Positions 9,146 through 18,024 of a stretch of 58,768 nt of DNA are shown here, piece by piece. Under the pieces are notes generated by a model. It did no database searches and had not been told where the DNA came from. It was given only the letters and a program-made list of their open reading frames with translations. A program made the position numbers and the translations under genes. The DNA lies in contig RXIX01000007.1 of NCBI GenBank assembly GCA_003989075.1, forward strand, positions 1 through 58,768, written 5' to 3'. Position 1 is the stretch's first letter. Every line of letters begins with the position of its first letter. Origin of the DNA: Candidatus Competibacteraceae bacterium. Lineage in GTDB: Bacteria > Pseudomonadota > Gammaproteobacteria > Competibacterales > Competibacteraceae.

Positions 9146-10161
9146 TGAGCGCAACTACGCTGCACCTGGTCGTTCCGGGGCTGACCGGACCGCGGCCAAT
9201 CGACCGCGCGCCGACGGCACCCGCCCTGGAATGGTTGCTGGCGCGCGCCCGCTCACATGCGGTAGCCGCCGACCCCGAAAGCCTGCTGCTGCAACTGTTC
9301 GGCCTGCCGGTCGCTGCTGAAGTCGAGCAACCGGTAGCGGCGCTGACCCGGCTCGGCGATGGCGGCGCTGTCGATGGCGAAGGCTGGTGGCTGCGCGCCG
9401 ACCCGGTGCATCTGCGCGCCGATCTGCATGGCGTGCTGCTGGCCGATGCCCGGGCGCTGGCCATCGACGCCACCGAAGCCGCCCTGCTGGCCGCCGCCTT
9501 CGATCACACCTTCGCCACTGATGGCCTGCAACTGGACGTGCCGCATCCGCAGCGCTGGTACCTGCGCCTGCCTGCTGATCCGGGCATTCGCACCCGACCG
9601 CTGGCCGAGGTGATTGGCCGCGACATCAATGCCCTGCTGCCGCAGGGTTCGGCGGCGCGGCGCTGGCGCACCCTGATGACCGAGGTGCAGATGCTGTTCC
9701 ACGCCCACCCGGTCAACCGGGCGCGGGAAGAACAGCAATTGCCCCTGCTCAACGGCCTGTGGTTCTGGGGTGGTGGTCCCTGCCCGGTCAGCGCCCAGGC
9801 GCCTGCAGCCGGTCTCTATGCCCGCGATCCACTGGCGCGTGGCCTCGCGCACCTGGCCCAGGCAGCGATTCAGCCCCTGCCTGACGACGCCGCCGACTGG
9901 CGCGCGATCAGCGACGATGAACCGAGCAGCCTGGTGCTGCTCGATGCCACCCGCTACGACCCGATTGATGATGATGCCCCGGCCTGGGCGGCGCGGGTTG
10001 CCGAACTGGAACGCGACTGGTTCGCGCCGTGCCGACAGTGGCTGGAGCGTGGCGAACTGGCGGCGCTGCATCTGTATCCGGGCAATGGCTGCTGCTACAG
10101 CGTGAGCCCTGCCGCGCGCTGGCGATTCTGGCGCCGCGCCCGGTCACTGAGCGCCTACTGA
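9145..10161 (+). CDS. COG4255/RpfE-like protein, related to cofactor-independent phosphoglycerate mutases
   Basis: A 338-residue soluble protein whose ATG overlaps the hom stop codon (TGATG); a GTG three bases upstream is also possible. The central block NGLWFWGGGPCP, with N-terminal LHLVVPGLTGP and C-terminal SLVLLDATRYDPIDDD regions, is the pattern I associate from memory with the COG4255 family (Xanthomonas RpfE type), annotated as ApgM-like or of unknown function. The metal-binding residues of true phosphoglycerate mutases are not obvious, so I do not assign an enzymatic role. Its stop overlaps the end of convergent queG by 7 bases. The family call rests on motif memory only. Confidence 0.7.
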   Translation: MSATTLHLVVPGLTGPRPIDRAPTAPALEWLLARARSHAVAADPESLLLQLFGLPVAAEVEQPVAALTRLGDGGAVDGEGWWLRADPVHLRADLHGVLLADARALAIDATEAALLAAAFDHTFATDGLQLDVPHPQRWYLRLPADPGIRTRPLAEVIGRDINALLPQGSAARRWRTLMTEVQMLFHAHPVNRAREEQQLPLLNGLWFWGGGPCPVSAQAPAAGLYARDPLARGLAHLAQAAIQPLPDDAADWRAISDDEPSSLVLLDATRYDPIDDDAPAWAARVAELERDWFAPCRQWLERGELAALHLYPGNGCCYSVSPAARWRFWRRARSLSAY

Positions 10162-11234
10162 GCCTGCCCCGGGCGCATCTGTTCCGCCAGCGCCCAGGCC
10201 ACATGCTCGCGCACCAGTTCCGCAGGATGCGCCTGCTGCGCCCGCAGCGCCTCGACAATGTCCGCCGCACGCGGTGCATTGCCCAGAGCCACGGCGCAGT
10301 TGCGCAGCCAGCGCACATGGCCAATCCGGCGGATGGCGCTGCCTTCGGTGTTGCGCAGAAACCTTGCCTCGTCCCAGCCGAACAGCTCGATCAGCGCCGG
10401 CGCATCCAGGCCGTGGCGGACACGAAAATCCACTTCCGTACTCGGCTGGGCGAAGCGGTTCCACGGGCAGACCAGTTGGCAATCGTCGCAGCCGTAGATG
10501 CGGTTGCCGATGGCACGGCGAAACTGCAGCGGAATCGGTCCGTGCAGTTCGATAGTGTGGTAGGAAATGCAGCGGCGGGCATCGACCCGATACGGCGCCA
10601 CAATCGCCCCGGTCGGGCAGGCATCCAGACAGGCCCGGCAGCGCCCGCAGTGCGCACGGGCCGGTGCATCCACGGGCAGCGGCAGATCGACATAGATCTC
10701 GCCCAGAAAAAACCAGGACCCGGCGCGGCGATCGAGCAGATTGCTGTGCTTGCCGATCCAGCCCAGGCCAGCCTTTTCCGCCAGGGCCTTTTCCAGCACC
10801 GGCGCACTATCGACAAATACCCGGTAGCCAAATGGACCCAGCGCGGCGGTGATGCGCTCGGCCAATTGTTGCAACCGCCGGCGCAGCAGCTTGTGATAAT
10901 CGCGGCCCAGGGCATAGCGCGACACATAGCCCTGGCGCGGATTGCGCAGCACTGCCCAGGCTTCAGCGGCGTGAGGAAAATAATCCATGCGCGCCGTGAT
11001 CACCCGCAGTGTACCGGGTACCAGTTGCGCCGGCCGGCTGCGCGCAAGCCCATGGCGGGCCATGTATTCCATCCCGCCATGACAACCGGCCGCCAGCCAG
11101 TCGAGCAGCCGCGCTTCGGCCAGGGTCAGGTCGATATCGGCGATGCCGATGTACTGAAAACCGAGTTGCCGCCCCCAACTCTTAATGGCAGCAGCAAGCG
11201 TAGCGGGCAGGATATCCGGTGCGGCGACGGGCAT
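10155..11234 (-). CDS. queG: epoxyqueuosine reductase QueG
   Basis: Cobalamin- and Fe-S-dependent last step of queuosine tRNA modification (epoxyqueuosine to queuosine). The 359 residues from the ATG at 11234 match the family. The N-terminal substrate/cobalamin domain contains GMEYMARHG and YALGRDYHKLLRRRL. Two [4Fe-4S] motifs follow, CGRCRACLDACPTGAI and CDDCQLVCPWN, and then the C-terminal HEAT-like repeats with AELVREHVAWAL. The open frame continues upstream into nnr antisense and is not meaningful. It is divergent from nnr with 70 bases between the starts, as in many proteobacteria. Confidence 0.95.
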   Translation of the reverse strand: MPVAAPDILPATLAAAIKSWGRQLGFQYIGIADIDLTLAEARLLDWLAAGCHGGMEYMARHGLARSRPAQLVPGTLRVITARMDYFPHAAEAWAVLRNPRQGYVSRYALGRDYHKLLRRRLQQLAERITAALGPFGYRVFVDSAPVLEKALAEKAGLGWIGKHSNLLDRRAGSWFFLGEIYVDLPLPVDAPARAHCGRCRACLDACPTGAIVAPYRVDARRCISYHTIELHGPIPLQFRRAIGNRIYGCDDCQLVCPWNRFAQPSTEVDFRVRHGLDAPALIELFGWDEARFLRNTEGSAIRRIGHVRWLRNCAVALGNAPRAADIVEALRAQQAHPAELVREHVAWALAEQMRPGQAQ

Positions 11235-11304
11235 GGCAGCGGCTAGAATTGGTTTATTGAGCGGCGTATTGTGCCCTCTCTCATCGCGACCGAGGAGATG
11301 CTCC

Positions 11305-12792
11305 ATGCGCGAATTGCCGTTTGAACTGTACCGCGCCGCCCAGGTGCGGGAGCTGGATCGCATTGCCATTGAAGAGCGCGGCATTCCCGGCGCGGTGCTG
11401 ATGGGCCGGGCCGGCGCGGCTGCGTTTGCGCTGTTGCGCCAGCGCTGGCCGGGCGCGCGGCGCATCGTCGTACTTTGCGGCGGTGGCAATAATGGCGGTG
11501 ATGGCTATGTGGTGGCGCGACTGGCCCGGCTGGCGGGGCTGGATGTGCGGGTGCTGGCGCTGGTTCAGATTGAGCGCCTGCGCGGCGATGCCCTGGGTGC
11601 CGCCCGGGACGCCAGTGCCGCCGGCGTGCCGATCATACCGTTCAGCATTCTGGCTCTGGCCGGGGCCGAACTGATCGTCGATGCCCTGTTCGGCACCGGC
11701 CTGGAACGCGAGGTCACAGGTCCCGGGCGCGAGGCCATCCGGGCCATCAATGCCCAGGAGACGCCCGTTCTGGCGCTGGATCTGCCCTCCGGTCTGCATG
11801 CCGATACCGGCGCTGTACTCGGTGAAGCGGTGCGTGCCACGGCCACCATCACGTTCATCGGCCTGAAACAGGGCCTGTTCACTGCTCAGGGACCGAGCTG
11901 CTGCGGCGACTTGCACTTTGCCGATCTGGAGGTGCCGGAGGATATCTACCCGGCGCTGCATCCGGCCAGCTGGCGCTATGCCGGGGACGATCTGCCAAAG
12001 CTGCTGCCGCGCCGCCCGCGCAGCGCCCACAAGGGCCAGTTCGGCCATGTGCTGGTGATCGGTGGCGATCTGGGTCTGGCCGGTGCGGCGCGTCTGGCCG
12101 GGGAAGCGGCAGCCCGGTGTGGAGCCGGCCTGGTCAGCGTCGCCACCCGCGCCGCACATGCCGGGCTGCAGGCGGCAGCACGTCCCGAGCTGATGTTCCA
12201 GGGAATTGAACAGGCCGAGGCGCTTGCGCCGCTGCTGGATCGCGCCAGCGTGATCGCGATCGGGCCGGGGCTGGGGCGCGGTGACTGGGGGCGCCTTATG
12301 CTGCGCGCGGCGTTGAGCAGCGATCTGCCCCTGGTGGTGGATGCCGATGCCCTGAATCTGCTCGCGGTCGCGCCCGAGTTCCGCGATAACTGGATTCTGA
12401 CGCCGCATCCCGGCGAGGCGGCCCGCCTGCTGAAGATGACCCCCAGCGAGGTCGAAGCCGACCGCTTCACCGCCGTTGAAGAGCTGGCGCTGCGTTTTGG
12501 CGGCGTAGCGGTGCTTAAGGGCGCCGGCTCGCTGATCGCCAGTCGCGGCGAGGGGCAAGTGGCGCTGTGCACGGCGGGCAACCCGGGCATGGCCAGTGGC
12601 GGCATGGGCGATGTGCTGACCGGAGTGATCGCCGCGCTGCTGGCGCAGGGCCTGAATCCGTTCGTGGCAGCCCGGGCCGGGGTCTATGTGCACGGGCGGG
12701 CCGGCGACCGGGCGGCGATGGCCGGTGGCGAACGCGGTCTGCTGGCCGGCGATCTGCTCAACTTCCTGCGTCAGCAGGTCAACCCGGACTAG
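11305..12792 (+). CDS. nnr: bifunctional NAD(P)H-hydrate epimerase / ADP-dependent dehydratase
   Basis: Repairs damaged NAD(P)H hydrates. The N-terminal YjeF_N epimerase domain (about residues 1-215) has GGGNNGGDGYVVARL and LFGTGLEREV. The C-terminal ribokinase-like dehydratase domain (about 225-495) has VIGGDLGLAGAARLAGEAAAR, DADALNLLA, TPHPGEAARLL and GNPGMASGGMGDVLTG. The ATG at 11305 is preceded by GAGGAG. It forms an operon with tsaE, whose ATG is 7 bases after this stop. Confidence 0.96.
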   Translation: MRELPFELYRAAQVRELDRIAIEERGIPGAVLMGRAGAAAFALLRQRWPGARRIVVLCGGGNNGGDGYVVARLARLAGLDVRVLALVQIERLRGDALGAARDASAAGVPIIPFSILALAGAELIVDALFGTGLEREVTGPGREAIRAINAQETPVLALDLPSGLHADTGAVLGEAVRATATITFIGLKQGLFTAQGPSCCGDLHFADLEVPEDIYPALHPASWRYAGDDLPKLLPRRPRSAHKGQFGHVLVIGGDLGLAGAARLAGEAAARCGAGLVSVATRAAHAGLQAAARPELMFQGIEQAEALAPLLDRASVIAIGPGLGRGDWGRLMLRAALSSDLPLVVDADALNLLAVAPEFRDNWILTPHPGEAARLLKMTPSEVEADRFTAVEELALRFGGVAVLKGAGSLIASRGEGQVALCTAGNPGMASGGMGDVLTGVIAALLAQGLNPFVAARAGVYVHGRAGDRAAMAGGERGLLAGDLLNFLRQQVNPD

Positions 12793-12799
12793 AACGACG

Positions 12800-13249
12800 A
12801 TGCTGGACTGCCTGCTTGACGACTGCGCTGCGACTGAATGGCTCGGCGCGCAGCTGGCCGCGACCCTGACGCCCGGCTGCGTACTGTACCTGCAGGGCGA
12901 CCTGGGCGCCGGCAAGACCACCCTGGTGCGCGGCCTGCTGCGGGCACTGGGCCATGCCGGCACGGTGAAAAGCCCCACCTACACCCTGGTGGAGCCTTAT
13001 CAGCTGCAGGATTGGCGGCTGTTTCACTGGGATCTGTACCGGCTGGCCGATGCCGAGGAACTGGAATTTCTCGGCCTGCGCGACCAACTGGATGGCGAAG
13101 CGGCGCTGCTGATCGAATGGCCCGAGCGCGGCCTGGGCGAACTGCCGGCGGCCGATCTGATCATCAGCCTTGGCTATGCCGGTGCCGGGCGCGCGGCCCG
13201 GCTGGAGGCCTGCTCGCCGCGCGGCGCAGGAATGCTGGCTCAACTCTAG
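12800..13249 (+). CDS. tsaE: TsaE, tRNA threonylcarbamoyladenosine biosynthesis ATPase
   Basis: P-loop ATPase that works with TsaB/TsaD to make t6A37 in ANN-decoding tRNAs. The 149 residues are the family length. Walker A is GDLGAGKTTLVRG (about residues 36-48), followed by the TsaE signature VKSPTYTLVEPY, then FHWDLYRL and LIEWPERG. The start is the first ATG after nnr; no strong Shine-Dalgarno is visible, consistent with translational coupling to nnr. amiB/mutL, often next in other gammaproteobacteria, are not here; the next gene (dksA) is convergent. Confidence 0.95.
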   Translation: MLDCLLDDCAATEWLGAQLAATLTPGCVLYLQGDLGAGKTTLVRGLLRALGHAGTVKSPTYTLVEPYQLQDWRLFHWDLYRLADAEELEFLGLRDQLDGEAALLIEWPERGLGELPAADLIISLGYAGAGRAARLEACSPRGAGMLAQL

Positions 13250-13277
13250 GTTGCAACCGGCACGCACGCCCCGGAGA

Positions 13278-13697
13278 TCAGGCCGCCTGGCTTTTTTCCT
13301 TCTGCTCTTCGAGATGCTTGCAATCGATGCACAATTCGGCGGTCGGCCGCGCTTCCAAACGGCGCAGGCCGATTTCGATACCGCAGGCTTCGCAATAACC
13401 GTACTCGTCGATCGACAGGCGGTTCAGCGCCTTGTCGATCTTGCGCAGCAGCTTGCGCTCACGGTCGCGGGCGCGCAAGGCTATCGAGAATTCCTCTTCC
13501 TGACTGGCGCGATCATTGGGATCAGGCAGATTCAGCGGCTCATCCTGCAGATTACTGACGGTGCGCCGCCCCTCCTCCATCAGCTCCTGCTTCCACGCCA
13601 CCAGAATGCTGCGGAAGTGGGCTTTTTGCCGGTCATTCATATACTCCTCGCCCTCTTCAAGAACATAGGGCGCGAATTCCGCAAGCTGGTCGGTCAT
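13278..13697 (-). CDS. dksA: RNA polymerase-binding transcription factor DksA
   Basis: Secondary-channel RNA polymerase regulator that acts with ppGpp at rRNA and amino-acid promoters. The 139 residues contain the coiled-coil tip motif DPNDRA (the DxxDxA pattern) and the four-cysteine zinc finger CEACGIEIGLRRLEARPT... LCIDC. The ATG at 13697 is preceded by AAAGGAGG; the open frame runs on to 13910 but the upstream residues look non-coding. The gene is convergent with tsaE (28 bases apart) and has a long (about 490-base) upstream region. Confidence 0.96.
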   Translation of the reverse strand: MTDQLAEFAPYVLEEGEEYMNDRQKAHFRSILVAWKQELMEEGRRTVSNLQDEPLNLPDPNDRASQEEEFSIALRARDRERKLLRKIDKALNRLSIDEYGYCEACGIEIGLRRLEARPTAELCIDCKHLEEQKEKSQAA

Positions 13698-14184
13698 AGC
13701 GATCCTCCTTTTGTATTCTTGGACGGTGTGTGCAAGCACGCGCCAGCTCGGTACGCAGTTGCGCCGGGTTGACGGGTGCGCATCACAGCACAAATCATTC
13801 CGGATTGGAACCGGCATGCTGTGACTGCGAAGGACTCCATGGAAGGAGGACGACCCCCGAGTCCGGGTTGCGTAATACGGTGGAGCGGAGGACGCGAGGG
13901 TCATGATCATTTTGTTTCACCGGGCCATTCGAGCTTCATTGGGCTATACTCTTCAACAGGTTAGGGTTGCTGGTTGCGCGAACAAGTCTCGGAGTACCGC
14001 GTAAAACCCGCCGAGCGTAACGTTGCGAAAGCAGTAGGGGCGGTAGGCCCCGAACTTAAGCGCCCCTCGACAGGCTCAGGGCGAACGTGGAGTGGCAAAG
14101 CCTCCTGTCGATGTTTCGGCGGGGCCATGTTGAAGCGCGAATTGATCGGGTTGATCAGTCGAGAGTGGATCAAGACAAAATCAA
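13698..14184. other. long non-coding stretch upstream of dksA
   Basis: About 490 bases between the dksA start and the znuA stop, both genes being on the minus strand. It should hold the dksA promoter and leader, but I cannot fix a convincing -35/-10 pair. Open frames in it (for example 13974-14285 plus) have no ribosome-binding site and no recognisable protein. At 14061-14087 it carries a dispersed-repeat-like sequence, listed separately. No tRNA or riboswitch was recognised. Confidence 0.5.
14061..14087. repeat. dispersed intergenic repeat-like sequence
   Basis: The sequence CGACAGGCTCAGGGCGAACG (within 14068-14087), preceded by CGCCCCT, matches from memory a short repeat commonly scattered between genes of high-GC proteobacteria. 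Only one copy is in this window, so repetition cannot be shown here. Confidence 0.35.
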
Positions 14185-15156
14185 TCACGATGAAACTCCA
14201 AAGGATGCGTCCAGACAACCGCGCAGGGCCGCGCCCAAGCCCTGCAGCAGTTGAAAATAGGCGTCGGGACCGGCCGGCAGCGTAGCGCCCAGCGGATCGA
14301 GCACACCTGTCCGGGCGCCACTGCCGGCAATAACCGTCTCGACCAGCGCCGGCTGGAACTGCGGCTCACTGAACACGCAACGCACCTTAAGATCGCGAAT
14401 GCGCGCCTGAATCGCCGCTACCCGCTTTGCACCGGGACGCTGTTCCGGATTCAGCACCACCGAACCGACTGCATTCAAACCATAGCGCCGCTCGAAATAC
14501 TGATAGGCATCGTGAAAAACGATGTAGGGCTGCTGCTGAACCGGTGCCAGTTCGGTCGCCAACTGCTGATCGAGCGCCTGCAGCCGCGCCACCAGAGCGG
14601 CGCCATTGCGCTGATAATCGCCACGGTGCGCCGGATCAACCTCGCCGAGCACGGCCACGATGCGCTCGACCATGACCACCGCGTTGCGCGGGTCCAGCCA
14701 GATGTGCGCATCGCGCCCGCCAGCTTGCTCATGCTCATGCCCGTGCTCATGATCGGCCCCATGCGCATGGGCTTCCCAGGCACCACCCTCGCGCAGTAGC
14801 AGCACCGTCATTCCGGGCGTCTCCAGAAAAGCCACCGTGCGCAGCTTGCCCCTGGCATTATCAAGCGGCTTGACCAAGAAGGTTTCCAAATCCGGCCCGA
14901 CCCAGAACAGCGCATCGGCGGTCGCAATGGCACGCACATCCGACGGGCGCAGGTTGTAATCGTGTGGCGAGGCGCTGCCGGGTACCAGCAGCAGCGGGGC
15001 AGCCACGCCCTGCATCACCCCCGCCACCAGCGCATGCACCGGCTTGATGCTGGCCACGATCTGCAGTTCAGCGGTCCGGGCCAGCAGGGGCGCCAACAGC
15101 AGCAACAGGCCCAGACCCAGGGGCGGCAGGGCGAACATCTTCAAGTTCAAGCGCAT
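14185..15156 (-). CDS. znuA: ZnuA, zinc ABC transporter periplasmic binding protein
   Basis: Captures zinc in the periplasm for the ZnuBC importer. The 323 residues start with a signal peptide (LPPLGLGLLLLLAPLLARTA). Cluster A-I features are visible: the binding-site histidine in the SASPHDYNLRPSDV block, a His/Asp-rich loop HAHGADHEHGHEHEQ (about residues 129-143) characteristic of zinc-specific members, AHIWLDPRN, and FHDAYQYFERRYGL. The start is the ATG at 15156, with an ATG six codons later also possible. It diverges from zur-znuCB across a region with two Zur-type palindromes, so it is probably zinc-repressed. Confidence 0.95.
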   Translation of the reverse strand: MRLNLKMFALPPLGLGLLLLLAPLLARTAELQIVASIKPVHALVAGVMQGVAAPLLLVPGSASPHDYNLRPSDVRAIATADALFWVGPDLETFLVKPLDNARGKLRTVAFLETPGMTVLLLREGGAWEAHAHGADHEHGHEHEQAGGRDAHIWLDPRNAVVMVERIVAVLGEVDPAHRGDYQRNGAALVARLQALDQQLATELAPVQQQPYIVFHDAYQYFERRYGLNAVGSVVLNPEQRPGAKRVAAIQARIRDLKVRCVFSEPQFQPALVETVIAGSGARTGVLDPLGATLPAGPDAYFQLLQGLGAALRGCLDASFGVSS

Positions 15157-15173
15157 GGGATTTTCCCTGGTTA

Positions 15174-15205
15174 TGTTATAGAATAACTACTGTTATAAAA
15201 TAACA
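15174..15205. promoter_or_regulatory. two tandem Zur operator palindromes between znuA and zur
   Basis: Box 1 (15174-15188) reads TGTTAT-AGA-ATAACT and box 2 (15191-15205) reads TGTTAT-AAA-ATAACA. Box 2 is a perfect 6-3-6 palindrome and box 1 has one mismatch. Their centres are 17 bp apart. This matches the gammaproteobacterial Zur consensus (core GTTATA..ATAAC). They sit 18 bp from the znuA ATG and 32 bp from the zur ATG, placed to repress both transcription units and to autoregulate zur. Confidence 0.88.
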
Positions 15206-15236
15206 CATTTACCTGCCCGTCAAGCTGGAGTCCCGT

Positions 15237-15728
15237 ATGTCACTCCCTGACTCTCTTCCCTGCCCTGCGGCGGCCCGTGCGCAACAGGCGCTCGCTGAGG
15301 CGGAAACCGTTTGCCAGCAGCGCGGCTCGCGCTTGACCGATCTGCGGCGGCGGGTGCTGGAGATCATCTGGAACAGCCCGGCACCGCTCGGCGCCTACGC
15401 CATCCTTGACGTGCTGCGCGATGATGGCCGACCCGGTGCGCCGCCCACCGTATACCGGGCGCTGGATTTCCTGCTCGATCAGGGCCTGATTCACCGGCTG
15501 GCGTCGCTGAACGTGTTCACCGGCTGCCATCAGCCCGGCACGCAGCATGGCGGCCAGTTCCTGATCTGCCGCGACTGTGGCCGGGTCGATGAACTGGATA
15601 ACGCCACCCTCGACGGGCTGTTGCAGGCCGAGGCCACCGCGCGCGGCTTCACCGTTTTTGCCCAGACCGTGGAAATGCTCGGCCGCTGCCCGGACTGCCC
15701 AGCGGAGATCACTACCGATGGACGCTAA
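15237..15728 (+). CDS. zur: Zur, zinc uptake regulator (Fur family)
   Basis: Zinc-sensing repressor. The 163 residues include a winged-helix DNA-binding half ([28 protein letters not shown], then [19 protein letters not shown]) and a C-terminal dimer/metal half with structural cysteines in CRDCG and CPDC and the [13 protein letters not shown] histidines. First gene of zur-znuC-znuB; the znuC start overlaps its last codons. Zinc rather than iron specificity follows from the operon. Confidence 0.94.
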   Translation: MSLPDSLPCPAAARAQQALAEAETVCQQRGSRLTDLRRRVLEIIWNSPAPLGAYAILDVLRDDGRPGAPPTVYRALDFLLDQGLIHRLASLNVFTGCHQPGTQHGGQFLICRDCGRVDELDNATLDGLLQAEATARGFTVFAQTVEMLGRCPDCPAEITTDGR

Positions 15729-16476
15729 GGTTCTGCTCACCGTTCGCGACATCGATTTTGCCATTCGTGGCCATGCCATCCTGCAGTCGGTCAGTCTGCA
15801 CGTTGCCCGCGGCCAGATCGTGACCCTGATCGGCCCCAACGGTGCTGGCAAATCCACCCTGGTGCGTATCGTGCTGGGCCTGCGGCGGCCGAGCGCCGGC
15901 CACGTCGAACTGCTGTCGGGCGCGCGCCTCGGCTACATGCCGCAGCGGCTGGTATTGGACCCGACCCTGCCGCTCACGGTGCAACGCTTCGTCACCCTCG
16001 GCACACCCGCGCCCCGGGCCCGAGTCCAGGCACTGCTGGCTGAGGTCGGTGCCGCCCAGGTGATCGATAGCCCGGTGCAGGCGATCTCCGGCGGCGAACT
16101 GCAGCGGGTGCTGCTGGCGCGGGCGCTACTGCGCGAGCCGGACCTGCTGGTGCTCGATGAACCGATTCAGGGCGTAGATCTGACCGGCCAGTACGAGTTG
16201 TACGATCTGATCAGCAACCTGCGCCGACAGCGCGGTTGCGGCATCCTGATGGTGTCGCATGAACTGCATCTGGTCATGGCCACCACTGACCAGGTGGTGT
16301 GTCTGAATCGCCATGTGTGCTGTTCCGGGCATCCCGACCACGTCGCCCGCGATCCGGCCTATCTGGCCCTGTTTGGCCTGGATGGCGCGCGGCGACTGGC
16401 GATCTATCACCATCAACATAATCACCATCACGACCTGCACGGTACGGTGGTGACGGATGACAAGCCCCATGGATGA
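15718..16476 (+). CDS. znuC: ZnuC, zinc ABC transporter ATPase
   Basis: ATPase of the zinc importer, 252 residues from the ATG at 15718, which overlaps the end of zur by 11 bases. Walker A is GPNGAGKST, the ABC signature SGGELQRV, Walker B LLVLDEP, and the switch histidine is in MVSHELH. The C-terminal tail is histidine-rich ([12 protein letters not shown]), which may buffer zinc near the pore, as seen in several ZnuC proteins. The stop overlaps the znuB start by 20 bases. Confidence 0.95.
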   Translation: MDAKVLLTVRDIDFAIRGHAILQSVSLHVARGQIVTLIGPNGAGKSTLVRIVLGLRRPSAGHVELLSGARLGYMPQRLVLDPTLPLTVQRFVTLGTPAPRARVQALLAEVGAAQVIDSPVQAISGGELQRVLLARALLREPDLLVLDEPIQGVDLTGQYELYDLISNLRRQRGCGILMVSHELHLVMATTDQVVCLNRHVCCSGHPDHVARDPAYLALFGLDGARRLAIYHHQHNHHHDLHGTVVTDDKPHG

Positions 16477-17266
16477 TTTTCTGCTGCGCGCCCTGCTCGG
16501 CGGACTGGGTGTGGCCCTGGCCACCGGTCCGCTGGGCACCTTCATCGTCTGGCGCCGCATGGCCTATTTCGGCGATACCCTGGCGCATTCCGGGCTGCTG
16601 GGCGTGGTGCTGGGCGTGGTGCTGGGCATCAATCCGGAACTGGGCGTGGTCAGCACCTGCCTGCTGGTGGCACTGGTGCTGGTACTGCTGCAACGCCAGC
16701 GCGGTCTGGCCACCGACACCCTGCTCGGCATTCTCGCTCACACCACCCTGTCGCTGGGCATGGTGACCCTGGCGTTTATGGAAACGCTGCGCATCGATCT
16801 GGTCAGCTATCTGTTCGGCGACATTCTGGCGGTCAGTCGCGCTGATCTGTACTGGATCTGGGGCGGGGCGACCCTGGCGCTGGCGGCACTGGCGTTGCTG
16901 TGGCGACCACTGCTGGCGGCCACGGTTCACGAGGAACTGGCGCAGGTGGAAGGGGTGCCGGTATTCGCGGTGCGACTGGCGTTCATGCTGCTGATCGCCA
17001 TCGTCATCGCGGTGGCGATGAAGGTCATCGGCATCCTGCTGATCACTTCGCTGCTGATCATTCCGGCGGCGACGGCGCGGCGCTTTGCCGGTTCGCCGGA
17101 GGGCATGGCATTGCTGGCCAGCGTCATTGGCTGCCTGGCGGTGGGCGCAGGCCTGGCGGCTTCGCTGTACTGGGATACCCCCGCCGGACCGTCGGTGGTG
17201 GTGGCAGCAAGCACGCTGTTTGGGCTAAGCGCGCTGCTGTCAGGGCGCGTCAGGCCAGATCGCTAG
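16457..17266 (+). CDS. znuB: ZnuB, zinc ABC transporter permease
   Basis: Membrane channel of the zinc importer; 269 residues with about eight hydrophobic segments. Typical ABC-3 family blocks are present: [26 protein letters not shown] near the N-terminus, [13 protein letters not shown] in the middle and [23 protein letters not shown] late. The start is ATG 16457, with ATG 16469 as an alternative; both overlap znuC, indicating translational coupling. Confidence 0.95.
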   Translation: MTSPMDDFLLRALLGGLGVALATGPLGTFIVWRRMAYFGDTLAHSGLLGVVLGVVLGINPELGVVSTCLLVALVLVLLQRQRGLATDTLLGILAHTTLSLGMVTLAFMETLRIDLVSYLFGDILAVSRADLYWIWGGATLALAALALLWRPLLAATVHEELAQVEGVPVFAVRLAFMLLIAIVIAVAMKVIGILLITSLLIIPAATARRFAGSPEGMALLASVIGCLAVGAGLAASLYWDTPAGPSVVVAASTLFGLSALLSGRVRPDR

Positions 17267-17656
17267 CTCGACGCCTGAAGCCATCCGCCGCTGTGCAGCT
17301 CATGTCTGGGCATGCATTCAACCACGTTTACACCGATTCTGATTTAACAAACGGCGGCGCATTTTTGTTGTGCAATGCGGAATTTACGTCGCCTGATCTA
17401 AAAAAATCAGGCTTTGCAGCTGCTTAATCGCCTAATATGCTTTTCTAGGGTGTTTATTCTAACCACCATCGCTACAGTAGGCTGCAAGGCGGATTCGAAC
17501 ACTGGCTCTATCTGGCCTGGACAGGCGCATCCCGCCGCGAGTGAATGAACCGCTCGCCGATCCGCCCATTGGATTACGCATAATAAGGGAAGGGAATGCC
17601 CGGCACCGATGGAGACGGACCCACCGTTCCGGAGTCTTTGCACAGGAGGTCGAGCG
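17267..17656. other. non-coding stretch between znuB and the phasin gene
   Basis: About 390 bases, visibly more AT-rich around 17320-17480 than the flanking genes. It includes an inverted repeat GCCTGAT (17393-17399) / ATCAGGC (17407-17413) with an A-rich loop. There is no T-run after the stem, so a znuB terminator is not proven. It ends in the AGGAGG ribosome-binding site (17644-17649) of the phasin gene. No RNA gene recognised. Confidence 0.4.
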
Positions 17657-17992
17657 ATGACGTACCAACACTTGCAAAAGCGGTTGCGCGAAGCGCGCCA
17701 GGTGGAAGAAACCCTGGCCATGGCCAGTCAGATCTGGCTGGCGGGACTGGGCGCGCTGGCCCGGGCGCAGCAGGAAGGCAGCGCCTTTTTCGATGAACTG
17801 GTCGAGTGTGGCGAGATCATGGAAGCGGTCGAGGGCGATGATCTGCGCGAACTGAAACGGCTGGCGCGACTGGTGCTCGCCAGTCAGAACCCCGCCGATC
17901 AGCACGCAGCGCCGACCGCCGCCGATATTAAAAGCCTGGCCGAGGCCATCCAGCAGTTCGATCCGCATCTAAGCGAACTGGAACTGCGCTAA
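17657..17992 (+). CDS. phasin-like polyhydroxyalkanoate granule-associated protein
   Basis: A 111-residue, helix-forming protein. The block QIWLAGLGALARAQQEGSAFFDELVE is the hallmark of the PhaF/PhaI phasin family, which coats PHA granules. It is shorter than most members and lacks the Lys/Ala-rich DNA-binding tail of PhaF. The C-terminus is a second, unrelated-looking acidic helix (PTAADIKSLAEAIQQFDPHLSELELR). AGGAGG lies 8 bases before the ATG. No PHA synthase is in the window. Function is by family resemblance; the granule role is inferred. Confidence 0.8.
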   Translation: MTYQHLQKRLREARQVEETLAMASQIWLAGLGALARAQQEGSAFFDELVECGEIMEAVEGDDLRELKRLARLVLASQNPADQHAAPTAADIKSLAEAIQQFDPHLSELELR

Positions 17993-18024
17993 GGCAATCA
18001 GGCCAGCCGCCACGGCAGTCCATC

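Noticed and set aside
11281-12978. 565-codon minus-strand frame opposite nnr and tsaE
   Set aside because: Same shadow pattern; the plus-strand genes are unambiguous.
13255-13302. Terminator between tsaE and dksA (CAGGC/GCCTG followed by T6)
   Set aside because: The stem is only 5 bp with a one-base loop and lies inside the dksA coding end; too weak to call.
13698-13910. Longer DksA start adding 71 residues
   Set aside because: The strong AAAGGAGG is in front of the inner ATG, and the extra residues do not resemble DksA.
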